From assembly GCA_035695825.1 (NCBI GenBank), contig DASRRH010000001.1, positions 170,971 to 234,970 of the forward strand: DNA of 64,000 nucleotides, written 5' to 3'. Source of the DNA: JAKEFM01 sp035695825. Its GTDB lineage: Bacteria > Planctomycetota > UBA1135 > JAKEFM01. The first letter of the stretch is position 1. Each line of letters starts with the position of its first letter. The position numbers and the translations under genes are program-made. The notes under the pieces were generated by a model. The model made no database searches. It was not told the DNA's origin and saw only the letters and a program-made list of their open reading frames with translations. Positions 16,422 to 24,954 of the stretch are shown piece by piece.

Positions 16422-17035
16422 GACGGCGCCGCGCGGTCCTCCTCGCGATCGAGGGGATCGACGGGGCGGGAAAGTCGACCCACGTCGCCGCGCTCGCGCG
16501 GCGGCTCCGCGCGCGGGGCTTTCGCGTCGCGGTCCGGCGCCTCTACCGCCACGGCGTCTTCCACGAGACCGCGTGCGACGTGCTCCGCCTCGCGCTCCGG
16601 AGGCGCTCGAAGCGCCTCCTCCGCGTCGAGCGCCTCGCGCGCGTCCTCGACACGGTCGGGGTCTGGTTCCGGGAGGTCGAGCCCGCGCTCGGGCGCCACG
16701 ACTTCGTGATCCTCGACCGCTCCCTCGAGACGCACGCGGCGGCCGCTCTGGGTCGGGGCATTCCCGCGTCCTTCGTCCGATCGTGGCTCCGCTCCTTCCC
16801 GCAGGCCGACGCGACGGTCCTCCTCGACCTCCCGGCCCGGGACGCGCTGGCGCGGATCCGGGCCCGGCGCCGTCCGCGAGGGCCCGACGAGAAGGCAGAG
16901 ATCCTCCTCCGGTGGCGGAAACACTTCCTCGCGCGTGCGCGCGCGCGGTGGTGGACCGTCCTCGACGCCCGGGCAGATTCCTTCGCGAACCGCGAGGCGA
17001 TCGCGCGGCTCGCGCTCCAGTTCGCCGCGTCGTGA
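16418..17035 (+). CDS. Thymidylate-kinase-like P-loop kinase
   Basis: A 205-residue P-loop kinase beginning with a strand and Walker A, AIEGIDGAGKSTH (about 10-22). An FVILDRSLETHAAAALGRG segment corresponds to the DR(Y/F/H) motif of dTMP kinases, and an Arg-rich lid (IRARRRPRGPDEK) follows. It resembles thymidylate kinase but has a divergent DR motif and little of the usual C-terminal part. It could be a nucleoside-monophosphate kinase or a pathway-specific kinase. The GTG at 16418 overlaps the upstream stop (GTGA); a GTG at 16415 is also in frame. Confidence 0.75.
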   Translation: MRRRRAVLLAIEGIDGAGKSTHVAALARRLRARGFRVAVRRLYRHGVFHETACDVLRLALRRRSKRLLRVERLARVLDTVGVWFREVEPALGRHDFVILDRSLETHAAAALGRGIPASFVRSWLRSFPQADATVLLDLPARDALARIRARRRPRGPDEKAEILLRWRKHFLARARARWWTVLDARADSFANREAIARLALQFAAS

Positions 17036-17919
17036 GCCCGTCGGTCGATCTCGTGGTTGGGGAAAGCCGACGCGGGGCCGCCGGCGGCCTCCCTTGCCTC
17101 CGAACTCTCGATGCGCTGCGGGGGAGATTCCGACGCCGCTCCCTTCGAGTCCCTCGCGACCTCGCCGCCGGCCTGCTGGCCGAGCAGGTCGTGGAGCTGT
17201 GGCGCCGGCGCCGACTGGCCACCCTGCGCGTTCCCCTGTGGCCCGCGGCGCTCGCCCGCGTTCCAGGCTTCGGGGGTCGCGACGACGTTGACGCGATACT
17301 GGGCCTCCTCCCTCCCCTCCGGCGCGTCCGGATCCTCGACGGGGTTCCCGTCGGGGCGCTCGCGGCCCTCGATCCCGAGAGGTGGACGGCGGTCGCTCCC
17401 CTCTACGAGCGGGCGCTCCGCGACCTCGCGCGCGAGAGGCGCTGGGAGCCGATCGAGGTCGCGGACGCCTTCCTCCTGCAGGGGGGTCGAATCCTCCTCG
17501 ACTTCCGCCCGCGCACGGCCAACTGCTACGCGGGTCTCTGGGACACCCCGGGAGGGAAGCTCGAACCGGGGGAGGATCTCGGCGAGGCGCTCGGTCGAGA
17601 GCTTGAGGAGGAGCTCGGCGTCTCCCCAGGCAGGGCGACCGTTCTTGGAAGGATCGACCATCGCGACCCGACGTCGGGCCGGGTCTTCCGCCACTCGATC
17701 TGCCTCGTCCGCCGCTGGAACGGCCGCCCCCGCGCCTGCGAGGGTCAGACTCTCCGGTGGTTCGCCATACGGGAAGTCCTGGCTCTCCGCCGGCTGAACC
17801 CCGTCGTCCGCCGCGCAGTGGATGCAGACCTCCGCCGGTCCGCGGCCGTTGCGGGTCTTCCGCGAAGCGAGGGGGCCGCGCCTCGGTCGCCACCGGGCGA
17901 GGCTGACTCGTCAGAATAG
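17032..17919 (+). CDS. Nudix protein with an unknown N-terminal domain
   Basis: A 295-residue protein. Residues about 140-270 form a Nudix domain with box GGKLEPGEDLGEALGRELEEELGV. The first roughly 135 residues do not match a family I recognise; they contain LPCLRTLDALRG, several Arg-rich helices and LLPPLRRVRILDGVP. The C-terminus (about 275-295) is a low-complexity Gly/Ser/Pro tail. It is the last gene of the eight-gene operon, starting by GTGA overlap with the kinase-like gene. Two Nudix genes in one operon suggest control of nucleotide-sugar intermediates, but no substrate can be assigned. Confidence 0.75.
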   Translation: MSPSVDLVVGESRRGAAGGLPCLRTLDALRGRFRRRSLRVPRDLAAGLLAEQVVELWRRRRLATLRVPLWPAALARVPGFGGRDDVDAILGLLPPLRRVRILDGVPVGALAALDPERWTAVAPLYERALRDLARERRWEPIEVADAFLLQGGRILLDFRPRTANCYAGLWDTPGGKLEPGEDLGEALGRELEEELGVSPGRATVLGRIDHRDPTSGRVFRHSICLVRRWNGRPRACEGQTLRWFAIREVLALRRLNPVVRRAVDADLRRSAAVAGLPRSEGAAPRSPPGEADSSE

Positions 17920-18287
17920 TTGAGGTTGCAAGACTCCAACCATGCGGTCGCTCGCGATCTTCCGGGAGGGCATGGAGGGGGCCCTCGATCGGCGCGCCGC
18001 GACTTCTAACTCCCCGAAATAGCTCTGGCCGAGCCTCTCCCAAGCTGGGACCGCTCGGGCTCTTCCCAGAGGTGAGGAACCCGAGTCTCGAACCGCGCGG
18101 ACCCGGCCAGACTCCCCGGAATGAAGGTAATGGGGAGTCAGAGGCGGGAGAGGAGTAGATTCTCCGGGCTCCGGCGAGGCCGCCAACGAGGCCCGGACCG
18201 AATCATTCTGGGGAGTGAGGGGGGGGGACATTCGCGAACGCGCGGATCGAGGCAGGGGGGCGTACGGCCTCGAGCGATGTCCAGAGT
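17920..18287. other. 368 bp intergenic region between convergent operons with a repeated ACTCCCC/GGGGAGT motif
   Basis: No coding sequence is supported here. A perfect 8 bp inverted repeat, GACTCCCC (18110-18117) and GGGGAGTC (18132-18139) with a 14 nt loop, is clear and could end transcription. The same 7-mer also occurs near 18006 (ACTCCCC) and near 18207 (GGGGAGT), four copies in about 210 bp. The region is less biased in codon-position GC than the flanking genes. Confidence 0.5.
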
Positions 18288-19523
18288 TCAGGTCCTGGCT
18301 CCCCGGGCCCGGCTGTAGATCTCTCGCAGCGCGGCGAGGTGCGCCGCCATCTCGACGCGAGGAGGCGGGCTCCCCCGGCGGAGGCGCTCTAGAGAGGAGG
18401 GATCCTCGAGGAAGCCCCGCAGAGTACTGCGCAGCACGGCGACGTCCCCCGCAGGGAACACGATCCCGCGCGCCCCGATGCGCAGGCGCGGCGCGCCGCG
18501 GTCCGAGACTAGGACGGGGAGGCCGACCTCGAGCGCCTCGTCGACGACGAAGGAGTGCGTCTCCAGGAAAAAGGAGGGGAAGACGGCGAGGTCGAACCCG
18601 GCGAAGAGCCGGGCAGTTTCGCTCGGCTCGAAGGGGCCTCGGAGGTTCAGTCGGACGCGGCGGGCCTGCGCGAGGAGACGGCCTCGATACCCCTCGTCGA
18701 GGATGCGGCCGAAGTGGTCGATCGAAACCCGTTCCGGTCGCGCGAGCCCCTCGCACGCCTCGACCAGGACATGGAGGCCCTTGCCCGGGACGAAGCCGCC
18801 CCAGGAGACGAGGCGGAGGTCGAAGGCGGGGTCGCGGCTCGGCTCGCTCCTCGGTCGCGGGGGGAGAGTCGGCCGCGGCAAGGGGAGGACGCGGAAGGGG
18901 ACGCCGGCCAGCCAAGGGATGGCGGCGAGGAAGTCGCGTTCGGTCTCCGAGAGGGCGAGCACGGTCTTCGCGAGGTCGAGCTCGCGGCGGAAGCGCGCGT
19001 CCCTTCGCCGGAACCCCGCCTCGACCGCCTCGGGCGGCCCCATGAACCGTCCGATGCAGCGGACGCAGGTCTCCCGCGGGAGCTCCGGAGGACAGGGGTT
19101 CACGTCGTCGGGGAGGCGGAAGAAGAGGGGGCAGGTCGAGAAGAGGTCGTGGACGGAGACGACCGAGGGGATCCCGAGAGCCGCGGCCGCCTCGACGGCG
19201 TCCGAGGTCAGGTTGTGCCAGTGGTGGAGGTGGAAAACGCCGGGGCGCTCGCGGCGGAAGACCTCCTCGAGGAGCGCTCGCGCCTGCGCGTCGATCCCGT
19301 CGAGGGCGCGGCTCGCCGGAGACGGGGGACGGAAGCGGAGGACTCGGATTCCCTCGACGGGGCCCTCGCGGAGGGGCGGCTCCGCCTCGCCGGCGTCGGT
19401 CCCGGCGAGGACGATCGGCTCGTCCCCCCCCCGGGCCTGGGCGTGCGCGAGGGCGAGGACGTAGGTCTCCGTCCCCCCGCGCGAGTCGGGGGGAAAGGAG
19501 TGGAGCGCGTGGAGGACCTTCAC
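18288..19523 (-). CDS. GT4-family glycosyltransferase (paralogue of 7144-8367)
   Basis: A 411-residue GT-B glycosyltransferase starting VKVLHALHSFPPDSRGGTETYV, nearly the same opening as the GT4 at 7144-8367. It shares the Cys-containing mid region (STCPLFF...CVRCIG), WGGFVPGKGLHVLVEA and LETHSFVVDEAL near the C-terminal donor site. The GTG start at 19523 overlaps the upstream TMTC-like gene by 4 bp, so the two are coupled. It probably elongates or modifies a glycan made by that O-mannosyltransferase or by the locus to its left; this is inferred. Confidence 0.85.
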   Translation of the reverse strand: MKVLHALHSFPPDSRGGTETYVLALAHAQARGGDEPIVLAGTDAGEAEPPLREGPVEGIRVLRFRPPSPASRALDGIDAQARALLEEVFRRERPGVFHLHHWHNLTSDAVEAAAALGIPSVVSVHDLFSTCPLFFRLPDDVNPCPPELPRETCVRCIGRFMGPPEAVEAGFRRRDARFRRELDLAKTVLALSETERDFLAAIPWLAGVPFRVLPLPRPTLPPRPRSEPSRDPAFDLRLVSWGGFVPGKGLHVLVEACEGLARPERVSIDHFGRILDEGYRGRLLAQARRVRLNLRGPFEPSETARLFAGFDLAVFPSFFLETHSFVVDEALEVGLPVLVSDRGAPRLRIGARGIVFPAGDVAVLRSTLRGFLEDPSSLERLRRGSPPPRVEMAAHLAALREIYSRARGART

Positions 19524-21331
19524 GGCCGGCCCGGACGGACCCGGAAGGGGGCCGCGTCCATGGAAGGTCCCTTCAGGCTCGCGAGCATGCGGAAGATCTG
19601 GGCGCGCGCGAGCTCGGCCGAACGGCTAGGCGCCGGCAGGCGGAGGGCCTGCCGGAGCTCCGCGACCGCCTCCTCGCGCCGTCGGAGGGCGAGGAGGGCC
19701 TGCGCGGAAGTGACGCGGTAGGAGGGGTCGTCGGGCGCGAGCGCGGCGGCCCTCCGGGACTGGGCGAGCGCCTCCTCGTAGTCGCCGGGACCTCCCCGGC
19801 GACCGAGGACGACCGCCCGCGCGTTGTGCTTCGCCGCGCGCTGGCGATCGGTGCGTGCCTCGAGACTCTCGCTCCATGCGAGCGCCTCCTCGGACCTCCC
19901 CTGCTCGAGGAGCACTCCGACCAGGTTGTTCCCCGCGGCGAAGAAACGGGGGTCCAGGGCGAGCACCCTCCGGTAGCACCCCTCGGCTTCGGCGAACCGG
20001 CCCTGCTCCGTCCGTGTTTCGCCGAGGTTGTAGACGAAGAGCACGTTGTCCGGGACCCGCGCGAGCGCGGCCGAGTAGAAGGTCTCCCGGTCCCGCCAGA
20101 CCTCGCCGCGGCGGACGAAGAGGACCGCGTAGAGCCCGAGGAGGGTGGACGCCCCCGCCAGGAAGACCGCACGTCGCTTGCCCGCGATCGCATGGGCCGA
20201 GCCAGCCCCCAGGGCGAGGCACCATCCCGCGGCCGGGAGGTAGAGGGCGCGGTGCGCGCCGAGGATTCCGGTCCGGACGAGGAGGTTCGAGACCGGAAGG
20301 GCGAGGGAGAGCGCGACGGCCATGCCGGCTGCGGGGACCGACCGGCGGCGCCAGGCGAGGAAGAACGCGCCCGTCGCGAACGCGGCCCAGCCCGCGAGGC
20401 AGGCCCACGCGACCGGGTCCCGAGGATGGGCGGACGGGAACGATTGCCGGGAGAAGTCGGCGATCAGCGGGGTCCCGAGGAGGAGAGGCCGCGCGTAGTG
20501 GAGGGTCGCGAACTTCGCCATCGTGAGGGCGGCGACGAGGCCGCTCTCCTCCGCGAAGTAGCGCGTGTCGGGCTCGAGGCCGATCCGCCCGAGGACCGCG
20601 ACGCGGGCGGCGAGACAGGCGAGGAGGGCGGCCGCGTGCGGCCCGTAGAGCCGGACCCACTCGCGCGGAGGCCTGCGAACGCCCGAGGGGAGGGCGAGCC
20701 GATCGAGGAGGAGGAGGGCGAGGGGGAGCGCGGCCGCCGATTCCTTGGAGAGGACGGCGAGCGCGTAGAGAGCCGCCGCGCCGAAGGGCGCGCGGCCGCG
20801 GTCCCGGGCGTTCGCGTGGAGGAGCGCCGCGCCGAGGGCGAAGACGGCGGCGAGGAGCTCGCCCCGGTGGATGATCCCGACGACGGTGTCGGCGTGGACG
20901 GGGAGGCACGCGTGGAGCGCGCCGGCGAGGAGCCCCGCGCCCCTCGAGCCCGTGGTCCGCGCGACGAGCGCGGCGAGGAGCGCCGAGGCGAGCCCGTGGA
21001 GGGCGAAGTTGACCGCCCGGAAGTCTTCGGGCCGCTCGTCCCCGGACAGGGCGAGGCTCAGGTTGAGCGTCGCCATGGTGACGGGCCGGTACTGGTCTCC
21101 CTTGGTGTCCCCCTGGATCCCCTCCCAGTAGCCCCGCGCGAAGAGACCCGGCAGCCGCGAGAGGTCCCGCAGGTCGGGATTCTCGAGGACTTGCGTGTCG
21201 TCGAGGAGGAAGGGGGACCGGAACGTTCGGACGGGGAGGAGCGCCGCAGAGAGCCCGAGGAGGACGAGCGCGCCCCTCCGGACGCGGGCCGGGCCGGGGG
21301 TCGAGGCGGCCGCCTTCACCCCGTCCAGCAT
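19520..21331 (-). CDS. TMTC-like membrane O-mannosyltransferase with C-terminal TPRs
   Basis: A 603-residue polytopic protein. The N-terminal two thirds hold about ten hydrophobic segments, with an early acidic loop (FLLDDTQVLENPDL) and a QYRPVTMATLNLSLAL...NFALHGLASALLAAL block characteristic of GT-C/TMTC-type proteins. From about residue 410 there are TPR-like helices (VYNLGETRTEQGRFAEAEGCYRRVLALDP and similar). Such proteins transfer mannose from a lipid carrier to proteins outside the cytoplasm. The start is the ATG at 21331. It is transcribed with the GT4 downstream (GTGA overlap) and away from the Kelch protein gene at 21420. Confidence 0.75.
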   Translation of the reverse strand: MLDGVKAAASTPGPARVRRGALVLLGLSAALLPVRTFRSPFLLDDTQVLENPDLRDLSRLPGLFARGYWEGIQGDTKGDQYRPVTMATLNLSLALSGDERPEDFRAVNFALHGLASALLAALVARTTGSRGAGLLAGALHACLPVHADTVVGIIHRGELLAAVFALGAALLHANARDRGRAPFGAAALYALAVLSKESAAALPLALLLLDRLALPSGVRRPPREWVRLYGPHAAALLACLAARVAVLGRIGLEPDTRYFAEESGLVAALTMAKFATLHYARPLLLGTPLIADFSRQSFPSAHPRDPVAWACLAGWAAFATGAFFLAWRRRSVPAAGMAVALSLALPVSNLLVRTGILGAHRALYLPAAGWCLALGAGSAHAIAGKRRAVFLAGASTLLGLYAVLFVRRGEVWRDRETFYSAALARVPDNVLFVYNLGETRTEQGRFAEAEGCYRRVLALDPRFFAAGNNLVGVLLEQGRSEEALAWSESLEARTDRQRAAKHNARAVVLGRRGGPGDYEEALAQSRRAAALAPDDPSYRVTSAQALLALRRREEAVAELRQALRLPAPSRSAELARAQIFRMLASLKGPSMDAAPFRVRPGRP

Positions 21332-21419
21332 GCTCCGGAGCCTCCAGGGAGGCCAGGTTTCCGGGCCCCGCGGGCTAGAATCCTCCCGAAGGTTAACGGC
21401 CCCGAGAAGGAGTTCCGCC

Positions 21420-22937
21420 ATGAAGCGAAGCCTCCCTGCCCTCCTCGTCCTCGCCTCCCTCGTCCCGGCGCGCGCCTCCGCGAGCGCCGGTCTCGAGTTC
21501 TCGAACGGGATCATCGGGGAGAACGCGACGCTCGCGCTCTCCGGGACGCCCGCTCCCTTTCTCCTCCTCCTCTCGTTCAACCAGGGTCCGACGCCGATCA
21601 GCCTCGTCGACCCCTCCGACCCCCGCGTCCTCAACGTCGGGCTCGACCTTCTCCCCTTCGCGATCGGGGGGACCGTGCCGATGACCCTCGTCGTGCCGCT
21701 CGCGGTCGACGCGAACCTGATCGGGCTCGTCCTCTACGCGCAGTACGTGACGTTCCCCGGGGCGACGACCCTCGTGAACGAGATCTCTAATCCGGTCGCC
21801 GCCGTCCTCACGGCGCACGGGACGACGCTCCCGGCGCTCGGTCCCCTCGCGGAGGGGCGCGCGCTCGCGACGGCGACGCGGCTGCCGAGCGGGGACGTCC
21901 TCGTCGCGGGGGGCGGGAACGGGGGCGTGACCGGGGCGACCGGCCTCCAGTCGGCCGAGGTCTACGACCGCCACCTCCGGACCTTCTCGACGGTGCCCGG
22001 GGGGATGACGATCGAGCGCGCCTTCCACACCGCGAATCTCCTCAACAACGGGCTCGTCCTCCTCGCGGGGGGGGCGACGGGGGGAGGGTCCCCGACGGCG
22101 AGCGCCGAGCTCTACGACCCGGCCACGAACACCTTCGCGGCGACGGGCCCGATGGGGAACGCGCGCGCGGGGCACACGGCGACCCTCCTCCCGAACGGGA
22201 ACGTCCTCGTGACGGGGGGGGTCTCCGTCCTCGACAGCGCGAACCTCCTCAACACGATCGCCTCGACCCAGAACACGACGGAGATCTACAACCCCTCGAC
22301 GGGTCTCTGGACGCCCGGCCCGAACATGTCCTCGCGCCGGGTCGGCCACACGGCGACGCGGATGAACAACGGCCAGGTCCTGATCGTCGGCGGAGTCACC
22401 GTCACCTTCATCTTCACCCTCCCGATCCCCTCCTTCTCCGGAACCGCGCAGCGCTACGACTCGGGGACCGGATCGTTCGTCGGGACCGCCTCTCTCCCCG
22501 CCGGGCAGGAGCGGGCGCTCCATGGCGCGAGCCTGTTGAACTCGGGAGAGGTCCTGGTCGCCGGCGGACTCAACGGCGACCTCATCACGCAGACCTTCGT
22601 CGTCCTCGCCTCCGCCTACCGGTACAACCCGGTGACGAACGCATGGGCGTCGGCCGGGTCGATGGCGGACGCCCGGACGCAGCACGCGCAGGTCGTGATG
22701 CCGGGCGGGGACGTCGTCGTCCTCGGGGGCGCGCAGGGGACGCTCACGGCGCCCGTCCCGATCGCCTCGATCGAGATCTGGAACCCGGGGTCGGGCCTCT
22801 GGACCTCCGGGGGGGCGCTCAGCGTCGCGCGCGCTTCGCTCGTGAGCGCGCTCACGCCCGACGACAAGCACGTGCTCGCGATCAGCGGCTCGGACGGGAC
22901 GAACGCGCTCCAGTCCGCGGACGTCTACACGCCCTAG
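21420..22937 (+). CDS. Secreted Kelch-repeat protein
   Basis: A 505-residue protein with a signal peptide (MKRSLPALLVLASLVPARASA). Residues about 25-130 form a beta-rich domain like the module seen at the C-terminus of other secreted proteins in this window. From about 140 to the end there are about six Kelch-like blades with the pattern RxxHTATLLPNGxVLVxGG...AExYDPxTxxF. Such beta-propellers usually bind ligands or have galactose-oxidase-like scaffolds; no Cys-Tyr copper site is evident. The ATG at 21420 follows GAGAAGGAG. It faces away from the TMTC-like gene, 88 bp away. Confidence 0.8.
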   Translation: MKRSLPALLVLASLVPARASASAGLEFSNGIIGENATLALSGTPAPFLLLLSFNQGPTPISLVDPSDPRVLNVGLDLLPFAIGGTVPMTLVVPLAVDANLIGLVLYAQYVTFPGATTLVNEISNPVAAVLTAHGTTLPALGPLAEGRALATATRLPSGDVLVAGGGNGGVTGATGLQSAEVYDRHLRTFSTVPGGMTIERAFHTANLLNNGLVLLAGGATGGGSPTASAELYDPATNTFAATGPMGNARAGHTATLLPNGNVLVTGGVSVLDSANLLNTIASTQNTTEIYNPSTGLWTPGPNMSSRRVGHTATRMNNGQVLIVGGVTVTFIFTLPIPSFSGTAQRYDSGTGSFVGTASLPAGQERALHGASLLNSGEVLVAGGLNGDLITQTFVVLASAYRYNPVTNAWASAGSMADARTQHAQVVMPGGDVVVLGGAQGTLTAPVPIASIEIWNPGSGLWTSGGALSVARASLVSALTPDDKHVLAISGSDGTNALQSADVYTP

Positions 22938-22947
22938 GCGCGCGCGG

Positions 22948-22966
22948 GAGGGGCGCCCCGCCCCTC
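22948..22966. terminator. Hairpin between convergent genes
   Basis: A perfect 7 bp stem, GAGGGGC (22948-22954) and GCCCCTC (22960-22966), with a 5 nt loop lies between the Kelch gene (stop 22937) and the convergent gene ending at 22965. It could act in both directions. No T-run follows, as is common in very GC-rich genomes. Confidence 0.5.
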
Positions 22967-24950
22967 AGTTCGCGAGGATCAGCTGGACCTCGACGTCGTC
23001 CCCCTCGTTCAGGACGACGGTCTTCTTGCTCTTCTGCCACTGGATCAGCATCTCGAAGGGGTTGGGGTTCGCGTCCGTGCTCGTCGCGACGCTCACGTCG
23101 TACTCGCCGGGCGGGAGGTTGCGGGCGAGGAACCGGCCGTTCGCGTCCGTCCGGATCTGGCGCTGGGTGGGCGTCGCCGGCGTCGAGTTCGCGCTCGGCC
23201 GCACGGTGACCTGCGCCTGCGCGAGCGGCGCCCCGCCCGCGCTCACCGCGACCCCCCGGATCGTCGCGCCGGGGAACATCGCGATGTCCGAGACCGGGGT
23301 CTCCTTCCCCTCCTGGACGACCAGGTCCTTCACGTACTTCTTCGTGTAGGAGGGGTGGTCGATCTCGACCTGGTAGGTCCCGGGCATCAGGTGGTCGACC
23401 ACGTAGGAGCCGTCGCTCCCGGTCCGGATGCTCGAGGAGGAGACGTTCGTCACGAGGAAGGGGCGGAAGATCTCGACGAAGGGGTTGTCCTGGTAGCCGT
23501 TGTCCCGCGTCGTCAGCGTCGCGCCGGCGACCCCCTTGCTCGTCTTGCCGTCGACGAGGCGCCCGACGAGCCGTCCTCCCGCGGTCAAGGCGATGTCGAC
23601 GTTCGTCACGCGCTGGCCCTTCGAGATCTCGAACTCGCTGCTGTAGCCCTGGGCGTGGGCCGACGTCGAGGCGAGCAGGGCGTAGCGGCCGGGCTCGAGG
23701 CCGCCGAAGACGTAGCGCCCGTCGGAGGCCCCGTCGAAGCGCTGCTCGAGGTTCGTCTTCCCGAACATCCCCGAGCCGGGCTGCGTCACCTTCCTCGCCT
23801 CGAGCCGGAAGGAGGAGAGCCCGCGTCCGCTCGCGGCCTCGAGGACGCGCCCCTCGACCGTCCCGAGGATGCCGAGGACGATCGAGATCCCCTCGGAGCC
23901 GGCCTCGACGCGCGGCTGGGTCTCGCGGGAATAGCCGGTCGCGCTCGCGACGACCGCGTAGGTCCCGGGGGCGAGCCCCTCGATCGCGAAGGACCCGTCC
24001 GGCCCGCTCTCCCCCTCCCCCTTGGACATCTCCTGGGTCGAGTAGGCGGTCGCCTCGACGCGGGCGGCCGAGATGCCGTTGCCCACCTCGTCGACGACGC
24101 GGCCGGCGATGCGCTTCCCCTCGGCGAGGACGAGGTCCTGCGTGATCGTCCGGTTGTCCCCGCTGAACTGGATGTTCGGGACGGTCCTCGACCCGAAGCC
24201 GGGCCCCGAGGCGGCCAGGGTCCGCTGCCCCGCCGGGATGTTCTCGAAGCGGTAGCGCCCGCTCGCGTCGGTCTTCACGTCGCGCCGGTCCTTCACCTCC
24301 GGGGAGGCGAAGGGCCCTCCCGCGGAGGACTCGAGGGCGAGCGCCACGTCCGGGAGAGCCCGGCGGTTCCCGTCGTAGACCGTCCCCTCGAGCGCGTAGC
24401 CCGACCGGAAGACGATCGAGAGCGGAACCTCCCCCTCGGCGGGGACCGCGACGTTCGTCACCTCGACGGGGGGGTGGTCCTTGTGCGTCGCCCGGACGAC
24501 GTAGCTCTCCGCCGGAGGGAGGCTCGCGAGGCGGAAGCGCCCGGCCTTGTCGGTCCGGACCCGGAGGACGGGTCCGTCCGGGGCGAGGGCCATCAGGTGG
24601 GTGAGGAAGGCGTGGGCGGGACCTTTCTGCGCGCTCACCTCCGCCCCCTCGACGCCGTTCCCCTGGTCGTCCTTGACCTCGCCGACGAGGGCGTTCGCGT
24701 AGCTCCCGCCGTCGCCGCTCGTCGCGGCCCCGCGCGGGACCATGTCGGCTTTCGCGCGATTGGGGCTCGGGGCCGCGCCGGGCAGTTCCGGCGTGCGGTC
24801 GGGCCCCGGGCGCTCCGAACCGCGGTCCGCGGCGGCCGGCGCCGGGCCGCCCGGCGACGCGACGGGCTTCGTCACGAAGTAGACGGCCGCCACCGCCCCG
24901 GTGACGAGCAACGCGAGGAGGAGGAGGGCAGGCTTGGCTGAGCCTTTCAT
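22965..24950 (-). CDS. Membrane-anchored protein with multiple carboxypeptidase-regulatory-like domains
   Basis: A 661-residue protein with an N-terminal membrane anchor (PALLLLALLVTGAVAAVYFV, about 7-26), a Pro/Gly-rich linker to about residue 85, then six or more repeats of a CarboxypepD_reg-like beta sandwich. Examples are GRVVDEVGNGISAARVEA, GPDGSFAIEGLAPGTYAVVA and GSDGSYVVDHLMPGTYQVEI. No enzyme motif is seen. The ATG at 24950 has GAGGTG upstream, overlapping the stop of the preceding aminotransferase-GNAT gene (24955), so it is the third gene of that operon. It may carry or receive the sugar made by the two genes before it; this is speculative. Confidence 0.8.
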   Translation of the reverse strand: MKGSAKPALLLLALLVTGAVAAVYFVTKPVASPGGPAPAAADRGSERPGPDRTPELPGAAPSPNRAKADMVPRGAATSGDGGSYANALVGEVKDDQGNGVEGAEVSAQKGPAHAFLTHLMALAPDGPVLRVRTDKAGRFRLASLPPAESYVVRATHKDHPPVEVTNVAVPAEGEVPLSIVFRSGYALEGTVYDGNRRALPDVALALESSAGGPFASPEVKDRRDVKTDASGRYRFENIPAGQRTLAASGPGFGSRTVPNIQFSGDNRTITQDLVLAEGKRIAGRVVDEVGNGISAARVEATAYSTQEMSKGEGESGPDGSFAIEGLAPGTYAVVASATGYSRETQPRVEAGSEGISIVLGILGTVEGRVLEAASGRGLSSFRLEARKVTQPGSGMFGKTNLEQRFDGASDGRYVFGGLEPGRYALLASTSAHAQGYSSEFEISKGQRVTNVDIALTAGGRLVGRLVDGKTSKGVAGATLTTRDNGYQDNPFVEIFRPFLVTNVSSSSIRTGSDGSYVVDHLMPGTYQVEIDHPSYTKKYVKDLVVQEGKETPVSDIAMFPGATIRGVAVSAGGAPLAQAQVTVRPSANSTPATPTQRQIRTDANGRFLARNLPPGEYDVSVATSTDANPNPFEMLIQWQKSKKTVVLNEGDDVEVQLILAN

Positions 24951-24954
24951 GGGT

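Noticed and set aside
18070..18110. tRNA-like GGTTCGAGAC on the minus strand
   Set aside because: The flanking bases cannot form a T-arm stem and no anticodon or acceptor arm was found.
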